From contig DFIB01000122.1 in the NCBI GenBank assembly GCA_002371375.1, positions 1 through 7,090 of the forward strand: 7,090 nt of DNA, given 5' to 3'. The notes below the pieces were generated by a model. The model did not search any database and was not told the DNA's origin. It saw only the letters and a list, made by a program, of their open reading frames with translations. Every line of letters begins with the position of its first letter. The first letter of the stretch is position 1. The stretch is from Mageeibacillus sp. UBA3708 (GTDB lineage Bacteria; Bacillota; Clostridia; Saccharofermentanales; Saccharofermentanaceae). A program made the translations under genes and the position numbers. Shown in pieces: positions 1 through 6,259 of this stretch.

Positions 1-44
1 ACCGGTTATGAGCCGGTTGCTCTAACCAACTGAGCTAAAGGCCC
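1..44 (-). tRNA. tRNA with CAU anticodon (Ile2 or elongator Met), 3' part cut off
   Basis: The reverse complement starts with the acceptor strand GGGCCTT at 44-38, then TA, a D arm GCTC...GAGC with an AGTTGGTTA loop, and an anticodon arm ACCGG-CTCATAA-CCGGT, so the anticodon is CAU. The variable loop, T arm and 3' acceptor lie beyond the window edge. It is not the initiator tRNA, which has a GGG/CCC anticodon stem. C4 and C5 in the acceptor strand and the CTCATAA loop fit the isoleucine tRNA whose C34 is changed to lysidine by TilS, but elongator tRNA-Met can share the same loop. The missing 3' half, including the discriminator base, is needed to decide. It has its own promoter just upstream and lies downstream of the Rpn gene on the same strand. 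Confidence 0.93.
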
Positions 45-286
45 ACGTCAAACACTGCATAGCGTCGTTGAACGCTTGAATAGTATATAAATAAGTCTGA
101 CAAAGGTCAAGTGTTTTTTGCAAAAAGATGTAGAAGCTTGTTCCAAGTTTTTTGATACTTATACCTTTAAGTGCTTCTAGATTCTCAATATATAATTACT
201 GACGATTGCATAACGATTATTTAACACATACATATATTGTAACAAATACTCAGTCTCACACCGGTATTAGTATTTAACAGGTAAGA
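45..286. other. Intergenic stretch between Rpn and tRNA genes
   Basis: This is AT-rich DNA holding the tRNA promoter (82-110) and no gene I can support. Two imperfectly placed inverted repeats occur, TAGAAGC/GCTTCTA (131-137, 173-179) and AAATACT/AGTATTT (244-250, 269-275). Neither has the T tract of a terminator, so how the Rpn transcript ends is not visible. Confidence 0.5.
82..110 (-). promoter_or_regulatory. Sigma-A-type promoter of the tRNA gene
   Basis: On the minus strand a -35 box TTGACC (110-105) is separated by exactly 17 bases from a -10 box TATACT (87-82). Each box differs from consensus at one base. The expected start of transcription is near 75, giving a leader of about 30 bases before the tRNA 5' end at 44. 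That leader begins with a small stem (AGCGT/ACGCT, 61-65 and 72-76), which RNase P processing would remove. A promoter this good directly before a stable RNA gene is the expected arrangement. Confidence 0.75.
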
Positions 287-475
287 TCAAGCGCCTTCTG
301 CCAGTTCTTTTACCTTCTCAATAGATAAATTGCTTATCTCGGCAATCTCATCAAGAGAGTAACTGCCCTTCGCCAGCATACGCTTAACAGTGTCAATGGA
401 TTCTACAGATCGTCCTTCTGCAAACGAAGACTGCTTCTCTTCCTTCAGATATCTGTCAAATGATGTCTCTACCAT
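287..475 (-). CDS. Candidate internal small protein (C-terminal part of Rpn)
   Basis: Within the Rpn gene and in the same frame, Met201 (ATG at 475-473) is preceded by a Shine-Dalgarno-like GGAAGGAG (491-484) at 8 bases. Starting there would give a 62-residue product made only of the charged helical tail and HTH-like end, without the nuclease core. In E. coli Rpn genes, a small protein made from an internal start and containing the C-terminal domain has been described as an inhibitor of the full-length nuclease. That precedent is why this start is listed. The purine-rich run also encodes Lys-Glu-Gly-Glu-Lys-Gly, so a good-looking site could arise by chance. Its use is an inference. Confidence 0.3.
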   Translation of the reverse strand: MVETSFDRYLKEEKQSSFAEGRSVESIDTVKRMLAKGSYSLDEIAEISNLSIEKVKELAEGA

Positions 476-1075
476 ACCTTTCTCTCCTTCCTTTACCTCT
501 GCTATCCGCTTCGCGAGTATTCCGTTGTTTATCTTTTTTGTATCCTTCTGTATTAGATCGGATATCAGCTTGCCGATATCATCGTCACCTTCATACGAGC
601 CGTTGACAAATAGCGTGTTGCGTCCGTCTTCCAAGTCAGTATTATCATCCGTTCTCATCTTAAAATGATATATCGCTCGTCCCTGCTTTATTATATCATC
701 TCTGCAGATAAATATTACATATGTATCAGGGAGCTTGCCGTATCCTTCATTACGCCTGATAGTCGTTCTTGAATCAATGATCGATGAATAATACCTTGAT
801 CTTCTGACAATGTCGGTATCATCTGTTTTTTGTATCTCGATGTTATAGACAGATTTGTCATCCTCATTTACTGCATAGACATCAAGCCTTACACCATGAT
901 ACTCGTCATTGCCGATCATCTTCTGCACCGCATGTTCGATAATCCTGATATTAGGCATACCGAGTATCACCTTCAGGAGTTCAGTCGTACACTCAGGGTG
1001 CCCGTCAAAGCACGCCCGGAAAAGCACGTCATCGAACAGGCACAGTTCGTCAGTGTTGTATTTCTTTAAGGTCAT
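287..1075 (-). CDS. Rpn-family PD-(D/E)XK nuclease/transposase-like protein
   Basis: This encodes a 262-residue protein of the Rpn/PD-(D/E)XK 'transposase' nuclease family. The family fold is seen in the N-terminal segment TDELCLFDDVLFRACF (residues 8-23), then the nuclease core GVRLDVYAV...YNIEIQ, with Asp65, Glu80 and Gln82 matching a D...ExQ active site. RRSRYYSS (91-98) and a strand YVIFICRDD (119-127) follow. The last 60 residues form a charged helical tail ending in an HTH-like stretch (LDEIAEISNLSIEKVKEL). The start at 1075 is chosen because AGGAGG (1088-1083) lies 7 bases upstream. A GTG 21 codons further up has no comparable site and would add a tail unlike the family. Known Rpn proteins are DNA endonucleases that raise recombination, and some act in phage defence. 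A substrate here is unknown. It stands alone, 174 bases after the surface-protein gene. I see no strong promoter or terminator of its own. Confidence 0.88.
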   Translation of the reverse strand: MTLKKYNTDELCLFDDVLFRACFDGHPECTTELLKVILGMPNIRIIEHAVQKMIGNDEYHGVRLDVYAVNEDDKSVYNIEIQKTDDTDIVRRSRYYSSIIDSRTTIRRNEGYGKLPDTYVIFICRDDIIKQGRAIYHFKMRTDDNTDLEDGRNTLFVNGSYEGDDDIGKLISDLIQKDTKKINNGILAKRIAEVKEGEKGMVETSFDRYLKEEKQSSFAEGRSVESIDTVKRMLAKGSYSLDEIAEISNLSIEKVKELAEGA

Positions 1076-1082
1076 TTGTATT

Positions 1083-1088
1083 CCTCCT
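1083..1088 (-). promoter_or_regulatory. Ribosome binding site deciding the Rpn start
   Basis: AGGAGG on the minus strand sits 7 bases before the ATG at 1075. It is the reason the Rpn gene is started there and not at the upstream GTG at 1138. Confidence 0.85.
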
Positions 1089-1149
1089 TTGTAAGAATTT
1101 GGAGGAACGGGCCCGATCCTTATCAGAGATACTATCACGGGATCTCAAT

Positions 1150-1202
1150 AAAAAAGATACGAAATAATACGAAAATCTGACAAATTCGTATTATTTCGTA
1201 TC
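1150..1202 (-). terminator. Perfect 18-bp stem-loop with T tract after the surface-protein gene
   Basis: The arms at 1156-1173 and 1185-1202 are exact reverse complements (18 bp, 11-base loop). On the minus strand the stem is followed at once by six T residues (1155-1150), and the stop codon of the surface-protein gene is 47 bases upstream of the stem. That fits an intrinsic terminator for the surface-protein gene. It is unusual because only 5 of 18 pairs are G-C, and each arm is itself two copies of ATACGAA set 10 bases apart. It could also, or instead, be a protein-binding site or a dispersed repeat near the Rpn gene. There is no T tract on the plus-strand side, so it is not bidirectional. 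Confidence 0.65.
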
Positions 1203-1249
1203 AAATGTAACTTGACAAATCAAGCTTTGTGAAGTGATTGTATCTGCTT

Positions 1250-4200
1250 TTACGGATTCAGGCAAACACCATTATCATCAAAATTGTATGCTTTGCCGCT
1301 GATCTTAACCGTCTCTGATACAGCCATGCTTCCGTCTGACTTGAACCAGTACCAGTCTTCACCATCCTGGATCCACTTCTTGGCAGCCATGGCGCCGCTG
1401 TCTTTGAAGAAGTATGTCTTCCCCTCGATCTCTCTAAAGCCGACGGCCATCCTACTGTCGGAATCAAAGTAATACCACACTTTGCTTATCTGCTGCCATC
1501 CGGTCTTTCCTTCACCTGACGAAGCGAAATAATACCAGACTTCACCTACCTGGATCCAGCCTGTTCCCATGGCACCGCTGTCCTTGAAGTAATAGTTCAC
1601 TCCATCGATCTTCTTAAGTCCGGTCGCCATCTTACCGCTTGCATCAAAGTAATACCAGACTTTGCTTATCTTCTGCCAGCCTGTCTTCATCTCACCTGAC
1701 GTTGCGAAATAATACCAGGCACCGTCAATCTCCTGCCACTTGGTAAGCATTACACCGGAATTGTTAAAGTAATATGTTTTGCCATCGATATTCCAGAATC
1801 CCGTAGCATTTACACCATTGCTTCCGACGTAATACCACTTGCTTCCCGACTGCTTCCACTGGTAAGTGATGACTTCTTTGACTATATTGAAATAAATCTT
1901 CCTGGAACCTGTGTAGTTGCCCTTGCCTTTAACGGTTATTGAAGCAGTACCTATGGCAGTGTTATTTGCATAGCTCAATGTATAATCAGTTCCCTGTGTC
2001 AGAGTCTTTGTCTCATCCTTTACAGCAGGTGAAGGCTTTATGGGAGATCCTGTATAGGTCTGGTCAGCGACAGAAGAGACCGTCAGTGTACTGACCTTCT
2101 TGGGGCTGATCGTAAATGATGCAGATGCGGTATCCTTGTAATTACCTTTGCCGGTAACTGTAACTGTTGCAGTACCTGCATTAACGTTGTTTGTATAGGA
2201 CACGGTATAATCTGTGCCGGCTGTAAGAGCCTTCGTTCCGTCTTTTACAGTCACAGACGGCTTTATCGCAGAACCTGAATATGTCTGGGATGCTATATCT
2301 GATATAACGGCATTGCTGAGCGACTTGGCAAGAATGGTAAAGGATACGTTCTTCGCGCCCGTATAATTGCCCTTTCCCACAACGCTCAAAGTTGCTGTGC
2401 CCGCATTGATATTGCCTGAATATCCGATTGTGTAATCCTTGCCTGAAGCAAGTGTGATTGAACCATCCTTAACTGTTACGGAAGGCTTGATCGCAGAGCC
2501 TGTGTATGTATATGCCGATATCTGACTTACTGTCAGACCGCTCACCGGCTTGGGCTTTATCACAAAAGTTGCAGAAGCAGTCGCCCCTTCATACTTCCCG
2601 ATACCTGTAACGGTCGCGGTTGCCGTTCCTGCATCAACATTACCTGTATAAGATACCGTATAATGTGTTCCATTTGTAAGTGTCGTGCTTCCTGACTTAA
2701 CCGTAACTGTGGGAGTTATGGCATAACCCGTATATGTCTGCGCACTGATCGTATCGACTGATATGGATGGAACTACAGCCTTTACGATCTCAAATGTTGT
2801 ACTGTTCGTGCCTTTATAATTGCCTTTGCCGGTTATAGTAACAGTTGCCGTACCGACATTGATATTATTGGAATAGCCGACTGTATAATCCGTGCCGGAC
2901 GTCAGAATCCTCGTTCCGTCTTTGACGGTTACAGAAGGCTTGATCGCCGAGCCTGTATAAGTCTGATTGGATATTGAGGATATGGCCGTTCCGCTTATTG
3001 TCTTTGCAACGATCTTAAAAGAAGCAGTTGCGGTCGAACCTGTATATATACCATTACCCGTGACCGTAACAGAAGCTGTTCCGGCATTTATGTTGTTGGA
3101 ATATGATACTGTGTAATCTGTACCGGCCGTAAGCGTCTTGCCGTCTGAAGTAACCGTAACCTGCGGTACAATAGCAGATCCGGTATACGTCTTATTGCTT
3201 ATCGATCCGACTGAGATCACGGGAGGAACGATCTTGAATGTCGTATCTTTGGATCCTGTATAATTGCCGGTACCGGTAATCCTGACAGTTGCAGTGCCGA
3301 TGCCGGTGCAGTTGTAATAAGATACAGTGTAATCCGTCCCGGAAACAAGCGCCTTATTGCCGTCTTTGACAGACACGGAAGGCTTGACCGCAGTTCCGGC
3401 ATATGTCTGATCCGGTATGTCAGATATTACAGCATTTGTTATGGATCTCGGAGTAATGGAGAATGTACGGCTCTTTGTACCGAAGAAATTCCCCTTGCCG
3501 GTAACATCTATCCTGGCGGTGCCTACGTTGATATTGCTGCTGTAGGATACTTCATAATCAACGCCCTCAGTCTGCTCAACATTCCTGTACATAACCGTTA
3601 CATGCGGTTTAATAGCAGATCCGGTGTAAACTGCACTTGAATCGGATGTTAACGTGAAGCCGGAGGCAGATGCCGGATTGATATTGAAGGTCAATGTATG
3701 TGTACCCGTATAATTACCGAGCCCCGTGACAAGTATCTTGGCTTCACCGGCATTAATGTTGTCAGAATACTCAGCAGTATAATCATCACCCTTGATAAGT
3801 TGCCTTGATCCGAGCTTCATGGTAAATGAAGGGGTAACTGCAGAACCTGAATAATAATAGTCCGAGATGGCCGAATATGTCAGATACTTAACATCAGCCG
3901 GTACGATCTTGAACGGGACAACGATCTTGCCGGTGAAATTGCCCCTGCCATAGACCATCAGGTTCTTATCACCTACCGTATAGTTACTGTCTACCGTTAA
4001 ACTGTAATCAGTGTTATACACCAGTTGTCTTCCGTTGAAAGTGACAACAGCTTCCGGTGTTACCGTGCGGCCGGAGAATACAAGATCTGCAACAGGAGCG
4101 ACAGTTGCAGCTGATATATCAGCCCTGTTGATATAGAACTGCTTGTCAAGAGAGCCGCAGAATTTGCCTATACCCTCGATCGTAGCTTTGCCATACCCGA

Positions 4201-5602
4201 TATCGGTATTGTTAGTATAAGTCACGGTATAATCTGTGCCGTTGACAAGAGTCCTTCCGCCGTAGGTAATGTTAAATTCAGGGCACACCTCATCTCCCGT
4301 GTATATCTGCTCATACTCATACTCTATCGTAGTATGCGTGAGGTCAACAGGGCTGAGCGATTCAAAGCTCTTGTCCGATATGTTTATAGCATAGAAATTA
4401 GTATTATGGCCGTCATAGGTGAACCAGAGGATCCTTCCGTTCGATACGATCGGCTGGCAGTCTGACAGCATTCCGATACCGGACAAAACAGAACCCTGGA
4501 TATTGCCTGAAGCATCAATAAACGCATAATAGACTTGATCATCGATGTTCCAGAGGACAACGAAGCTGCTGTCACTGATCTTCACGAGGAATGGCGTGGA
4601 GCATCCCTTCGCACCTTCAGCAATGGACGTCAGCCATTTCTTGCCGGTCTTGCCTGACGAGAAATCAACTGTGGCGACGTAAATATTACGTGTAGTTGAT
4701 GAACTGAAATTGCTCTGATCTATCGAATTGCCGGCAACGATACATTTCGAACCGGATAATTCGAGTCCGCCAATTGAAGCTCCTGTCTTGTTGAGCCCAA
4801 CGTCACCGGTAAAAGTAAACGGTTCATAATAATCAACATATCCGATCGGAGTATTGTCGATCTTTCTTTTATATCGGGATACCATCACTGCACGCGGATA
4901 AGCATCGCCGTGATCAGCCGTAAATACATAACCGTCATCTGATATCCTTACATATTGAATAAAGGAATGACTGCAGTATCCGGTACCCTCATATGATACA
5001 GAGCTGCGTGAACCTGTTACGGTCATTGTGGATGTGTTGATGACCATGCTGAGATTTGACTGGTGATTAAGACCGTCACTTGACTTATACATGGTATGGC
5101 AGGTATGTACGAAGAGAAGATTGCCTGAAGAATCCATGCTGGCACTCCCCGCACTGAAAGGCATTACGGTATTACAGTTCTTAAGCCCGCATGATCCTTT
5201 ACGGTTCCAAGACTTGTCATACTTAGTGACACGGTAACATTCTACATCGGCGGACTCTTCGGAATTGCTCTGTCCTGTGAGAATGTAATACCCGTTGGAA
5301 TCCTCGTAAAACCCGCCAAAAAGTGCGAGCTCAAGATCTATCTCCTTACTGCTCTTGAACTTCATGTCAGCATCATAATACTCTACGAGGAATGAACTTC
5401 CTCCGCTGCTGTACTGGACAGCCATATATCCGCCGCCGGAAGTCTCAGTAAGATAGGAATAGACAGGATAAGACCACGTACTGTAGTTGTGATCATCCTG
5501 ATTACTTCTACGCGTCCCGGCTGCCAATACTCCTGCAGTCAATGCAAAGAGCGAGACAAAAATACTTAACAGACATAAACCATATCTCTTTATCATACGC
5601 AT
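1250..5602 (-). CDS. Large exported surface protein: propeller-like head, 11 Ig-like repeats, choline-binding-type tail
   Basis: This is a 1450-residue exported protein. Residues 1-28 are a signal peptide (MRMIKRY, a hydrophobic core, then VLAA). Residues about 40-420 hold no Ig repeats but several units of the kind 'DSSGNLLFVHT...', 'SDDGYVFTADHGDAYPRAV' and 'SNGRILWFTYDG', which suggests a beta-propeller. Residues 424-1242 are eleven tandem Ig-like repeats. Residues 1248-1450 are ten WYYF/GW repeats of the choline-binding (CW-binding) type, expected to hold the protein on wall or lipoteichoic polymers. No LPXTG, SLH or membrane anchor is present. The first ATG (5602) is preferred because GGAGG (5612-5608) lies 5 bases away. 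The second ATG, two codons on, is 11 bases away. A role in adhesion or substrate contact is inferred from architecture. No catalytic domain is recognised, and ligand and partner are unknown. It is probably a single-gene unit, with a hairpin terminator behind it. Confidence 0.9.
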   Translation of the reverse strand: MRMIKRYGLCLLSIFVSLFALTAGVLAAGTRRSNQDDHNYSTWSYPVYSYLTETSGGGYMAVQYSSGGSSFLVEYYDADMKFKSSKEIDLELALFGGFYEDSNGYYILTGQSNSEESADVECYRVTKYDKSWNRKGSCGLKNCNTVMPFSAGSASMDSSGNLLFVHTCHTMYKSSDGLNHQSNLSMVINTSTMTVTGSRSSVSYEGTGYCSHSFIQYVRISDDGYVFTADHGDAYPRAVMVSRYKRKIDNTPIGYVDYYEPFTFTGDVGLNKTGASIGGLELSGSKCIVAGNSIDQSNFSSSTTRNIYVATVDFSSGKTGKKWLTSIAEGAKGCSTPFLVKISDSSFVVLWNIDDQVYYAFIDASGNIQGSVLSGIGMLSDCQPIVSNGRILWFTYDGHNTNFYAINISDKSFESLSPVDLTHTTIEYEYEQIYTGDEVCPEFNITYGGRTLVNGTDYTVTYTNNTDIGYGKATIEGIGKFCGSLDKQFYINRADISAATVAPVADLVFSGRTVTPEAVVTFNGRQLVYNTDYSLTVDSNYTVGDKNLMVYGRGNFTGKIVVPFKIVPADVKYLTYSAISDYYYSGSAVTPSFTMKLGSRQLIKGDDYTAEYSDNINAGEAKILVTGLGNYTGTHTLTFNINPASASGFTLTSDSSAVYTGSAIKPHVTVMYRNVEQTEGVDYEVSYSSNINVGTARIDVTGKGNFFGTKSRTFSITPRSITNAVISDIPDQTYAGTAVKPSVSVKDGNKALVSGTDYTVSYYNCTGIGTATVRITGTGNYTGSKDTTFKIVPPVISVGSISNKTYTGSAIVPQVTVTSDGKTLTAGTDYTVSYSNNINAGTASVTVTGNGIYTGSTATASFKIVAKTISGTAISSISNQTYTGSAIKPSVTVKDGTRILTSGTDYTVGYSNNINVGTATVTITGKGNYKGTNSTTFEIVKAVVPSISVDTISAQTYTGYAITPTVTVKSGSTTLTNGTHYTVSYTGNVDAGTATATVTGIGKYEGATASATFVIKPKPVSGLTVSQISAYTYTGSAIKPSVTVKDGSITLASGKDYTIGYSGNINAGTATLSVVGKGNYTGAKNVSFTILAKSLSNAVISDIASQTYSGSAIKPSVTVKDGTKALTAGTDYTVSYTNNVNAGTATVTVTGKGNYKDTASASFTISPKKVSTLTVSSVADQTYTGSPIKPSPAVKDETKTLTQGTDYTLSYANNTAIGTASITVKGKGNYTGSRKIYFNIVKEVITYQWKQSGSKWYYVGSNGVNATGFWNIDGKTYYFNNSGVMLTKWQEIDGAWYYFATSGEMKTGWQKISKVWYYFDASGKMATGLKKIDGVNYYFKDSGAMGTGWIQVGEVWYYFASSGEGKTGWQQISKVWYYFDSDSRMAVGFREIEGKTYFFKDSGAMAAKKWIQDGEDWYWFKSDGSMAVSETVKISGKAYNFDDNGVCLNP
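1253..1861 (-). repeat. Ten ~20-residue choline-binding-type (CW-binding) repeats
   Basis: Codons 1248-1450 encode ten copies of a unit like W-Q-x-I-x-x-x-W-Y-Y-F-x-x-S-G-x-M-x-T-G. Aromatic residues are in the places that form ligand pockets between successive beta-hairpins in choline-binding proteins. Units 3-5 (residues 1289-1348) and 6-8 (1349-1408) match as blocks of three, 36 of 60 residues by my alignment. The last unit is degenerate (KISGKAYNFDDNGVCLNP) and acts as a cap. The ligand may be choline or another wall polymer, which the sequence does not settle. Confidence 0.9.
1877..4333 (-). repeat. Eleven tandem ~75-residue Ig-like repeats
   Basis: Codons 424-1242 hold eleven repeats with the pattern Y-[TS]-G-x-A-I-x-P-x-V-T-V ... 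G-T-D-Y-T-V-S-Y-x-N-N ... G-T-A-T-V-T-V-T-G-x-G-N-Y-x-G ... F-x-I. Approximate starts are residues 424, 494, 569, 645, 719, 795, 868, 944, 1019, 1093 and 1168. The first two are the most divergent and repeats 7, 9 and 10 are the most alike. Each is predicted to be an all-beta sandwich, so the array would be a stalk holding the N-terminal head away from the wall. I cannot name the exact Pfam family from memory with certainty. Related repeats occur in many Clostridia surface proteins. Confidence 0.88.
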
Positions 5603-5607
5603 AATAA

Positions 5608-5612
5608 CCTCC
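5608..5612 (-). promoter_or_regulatory. Ribosome binding site of the surface-protein gene
   Basis: GGAGG on the minus strand lies 5 bases before the ATG at 5602 and 11 before the ATG at 5596. The spacing favours the first. Confidence 0.75.
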
Positions 5613-5624
5613 GTATCGACTCTG

Positions 5625-5654
5625 TTGATAAGATTATAAATCAGTAACAGTCAA
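5625..5654 (-). promoter_or_regulatory. Possible promoter of the surface-protein gene
   Basis: On the minus strand TTGACT (5654-5649) is followed after 18 bases by TATCAA (5630-5625), giving a start near 5618 and a very short leader. A better -10 match, TATAAT (5638-5633), lies only 10 bases from TTGACT and would have to use a poor -35 box around 5656-5661. Either way transcription probably starts in this AT-rich stretch. A 7-bp dyad (5645-5651 and 5668-5674) covers the -35 box. Confidence 0.4.
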
Positions 5655-5674
5655 TATTAAATACAACACTGTTA
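5645..5674. promoter_or_regulatory. Dyad overlapping the -35 region, possible operator
   Basis: TAACAGT (5645-5651) and ACTGTTA (5668-5674) are exact inverted copies separated by 16 bases, so their centres are 23 bases apart, about two helical turns. The left arm covers part of the candidate -35 box of the surface-protein gene. That geometry suits a dimeric repressor, but 7-bp arms in AT-rich DNA can occur by chance and no regulator gene lies nearby. Confidence 0.25.
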
Positions 5675-5736
5675 TTCATTTATGTCTATAAGACACCTGC
5701 CGGAAGTAAATAGTTCATTTTTATCCACACATACAA

Positions 5737-5759
5737 AAGGCAGCCGGAAATAAACCGGC
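5737..5759 (-). terminator. Weak hairpin after the decayed secreted gene
   Basis: On the minus strand GCCGG (5759-5755), a 7-base loop and CCGGC (5747-5743) form a short GC-rich stem followed by TGCCTTTT. It lies 61 bases beyond the final stop of the pseudogene at 5821 and could have been its terminator. The stem is only 5 bp and the T run is broken, so it is a weak example. Confidence 0.35.
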
Positions 5760-5820
5760 GGACACAGTATTATCCGTTCCTCACATTCACCTAATCTGAG
5801 TACTCATCTGCTGCCTGAGA

Positions 5821-6125
5821 TTATACGTACAAAGCCTTGACAACATAATCGTCGGTATCGATAGTAACATTCTTGCCGTCATTTATGATCAGTTTATCAC
5901 CTTCGGCAGGTGTGACAGAACATCCGAGCTTAATGGATACAGAATCTTCGGCTTCATTTATGTAGTGCTGGATATCAGCCTAACTATTGGCAATCTGAGG
6001 CGAAGTATTGCCGGAACAGCCTGTTCTTCCTAAGCCTGTGCTGCAAAACCAAATGCCGGCACCATCGAGAACATGATCGCAAGGTTCAGCATCACACTTG
6101 TCAGCTTGCTGCTTTTGAATATCAT
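5821..6125 (-). pseudogene. Decayed gene for a small secreted protein
   Basis: ATG at 6125 opens a textbook signal peptide (MIFKSSKLTS..., hydrophobic core, ...FGFAAQA, 31 residues) that runs straight into TAG at 6032-6030. The same frame goes on as EEQAVPA before losing sense. A different frame, offset by one base, then carries a second TAG (5982-5980) and a sensible 52-residue end (ADIQHYINEAEDSVSIKLG...GKNVTIDTDDYVVKALYV) to TAA at 5823-5821. The 'DIQ.YI..A....SIKLG.....I.DGKNVTID' pattern resembles the start of secreted beta-helix or Ig-rich proteins, usually followed by several hundred residues that are absent here. So the gene seems broken by at least two stops and a frameshift, and internally or 3' deleted. 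No good ribosome binding site precedes the ATG. A TATAAT at 6163-6158 may be left from its promoter. The original function is unknown. Confidence 0.6.
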
Positions 6126-6172
6126 AATATGAAATGATAACAGGCACGAAATTGCAAATTATATTCAACGGC

Positions 6173-6234
6173 AATAATAAAAGAACCTCCCGTATCTTTG
6201 TTACTGCCCATAAGACAGAACAAAGTGCGGGAGG
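6173..6234 (-). terminator. Strong intrinsic terminator of asd
   Basis: On the minus strand CCTCCCG (6234-6228) pairs with CGGGAGG (6192-6186), and CTTTGTT (6225-6219 read on minus) pairs with AACAAAG (6202-6196). A small internal bulge lies between the two segments, and a further CTG/CAG pair lies around the loop. The T-rich run TTCTTTTATTATT follows. It lies 25 bases after the asd stop codon. The GGGAGG in the 3' arm looks like a ribosome binding site but is explained by the stem. Confidence 0.88.
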
Positions 6235-6259
6235 CTATGATCTTATTAATCTATGCTAA

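Noticed and set aside
244..275. Inverted repeat AAATACT/AGTATTT as terminator of the Rpn gene
   Set aside because: The stem is all but AT-only, the loop is 18 bases, and no T tract follows on the minus strand.
390..1094. Plus-strand open frames opposite the Rpn gene
   Set aside because: They lie wholly antisense to a gene with clear family motifs, have no ribosome binding sites and show no recognisable protein features.
1076..1138. GTG start extending the Rpn protein by 21 residues
   Set aside because: It has no ribosome binding site, while the ATG at 1075 has AGGAGG at 7 bases and starts in the place expected for the family.
1250..4333. Regular repeats as a CRISPR array
   Set aside because: The repeats are about 225 bp and 60 bp, lie in one open frame, and differ mainly at third codon positions. 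They are protein domains.
5721..5729. TTATCCACA, a perfect DnaA box
   Set aside because: There is only one copy, no further boxes or AT-rich unwinding region, and no dnaA/dnaN nearby. One 9-mer is expected by chance in genomes of this size many times over.
5792..5823. TAATCT/AGATTA inverted repeat at the pseudogene stop
   Set aside because: It has six-base arms, a 20-base loop and no T run. It is likely a chance match.
5980..6174. A 64-codon frame starting at TTG on the minus strand
   Set aside because: It begins inside the tail of the asd terminator and reads as low-sense sequence over the region where another frame encodes a clean signal peptide. It is better explained as part of the pseudogene.
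6186..6191. GGGAGG as a ribosome binding site for a gene after asd
   Set aside because: It is the 3' arm of the terminator stem, and no suitable start codon with a sensible protein follows at normal distance.
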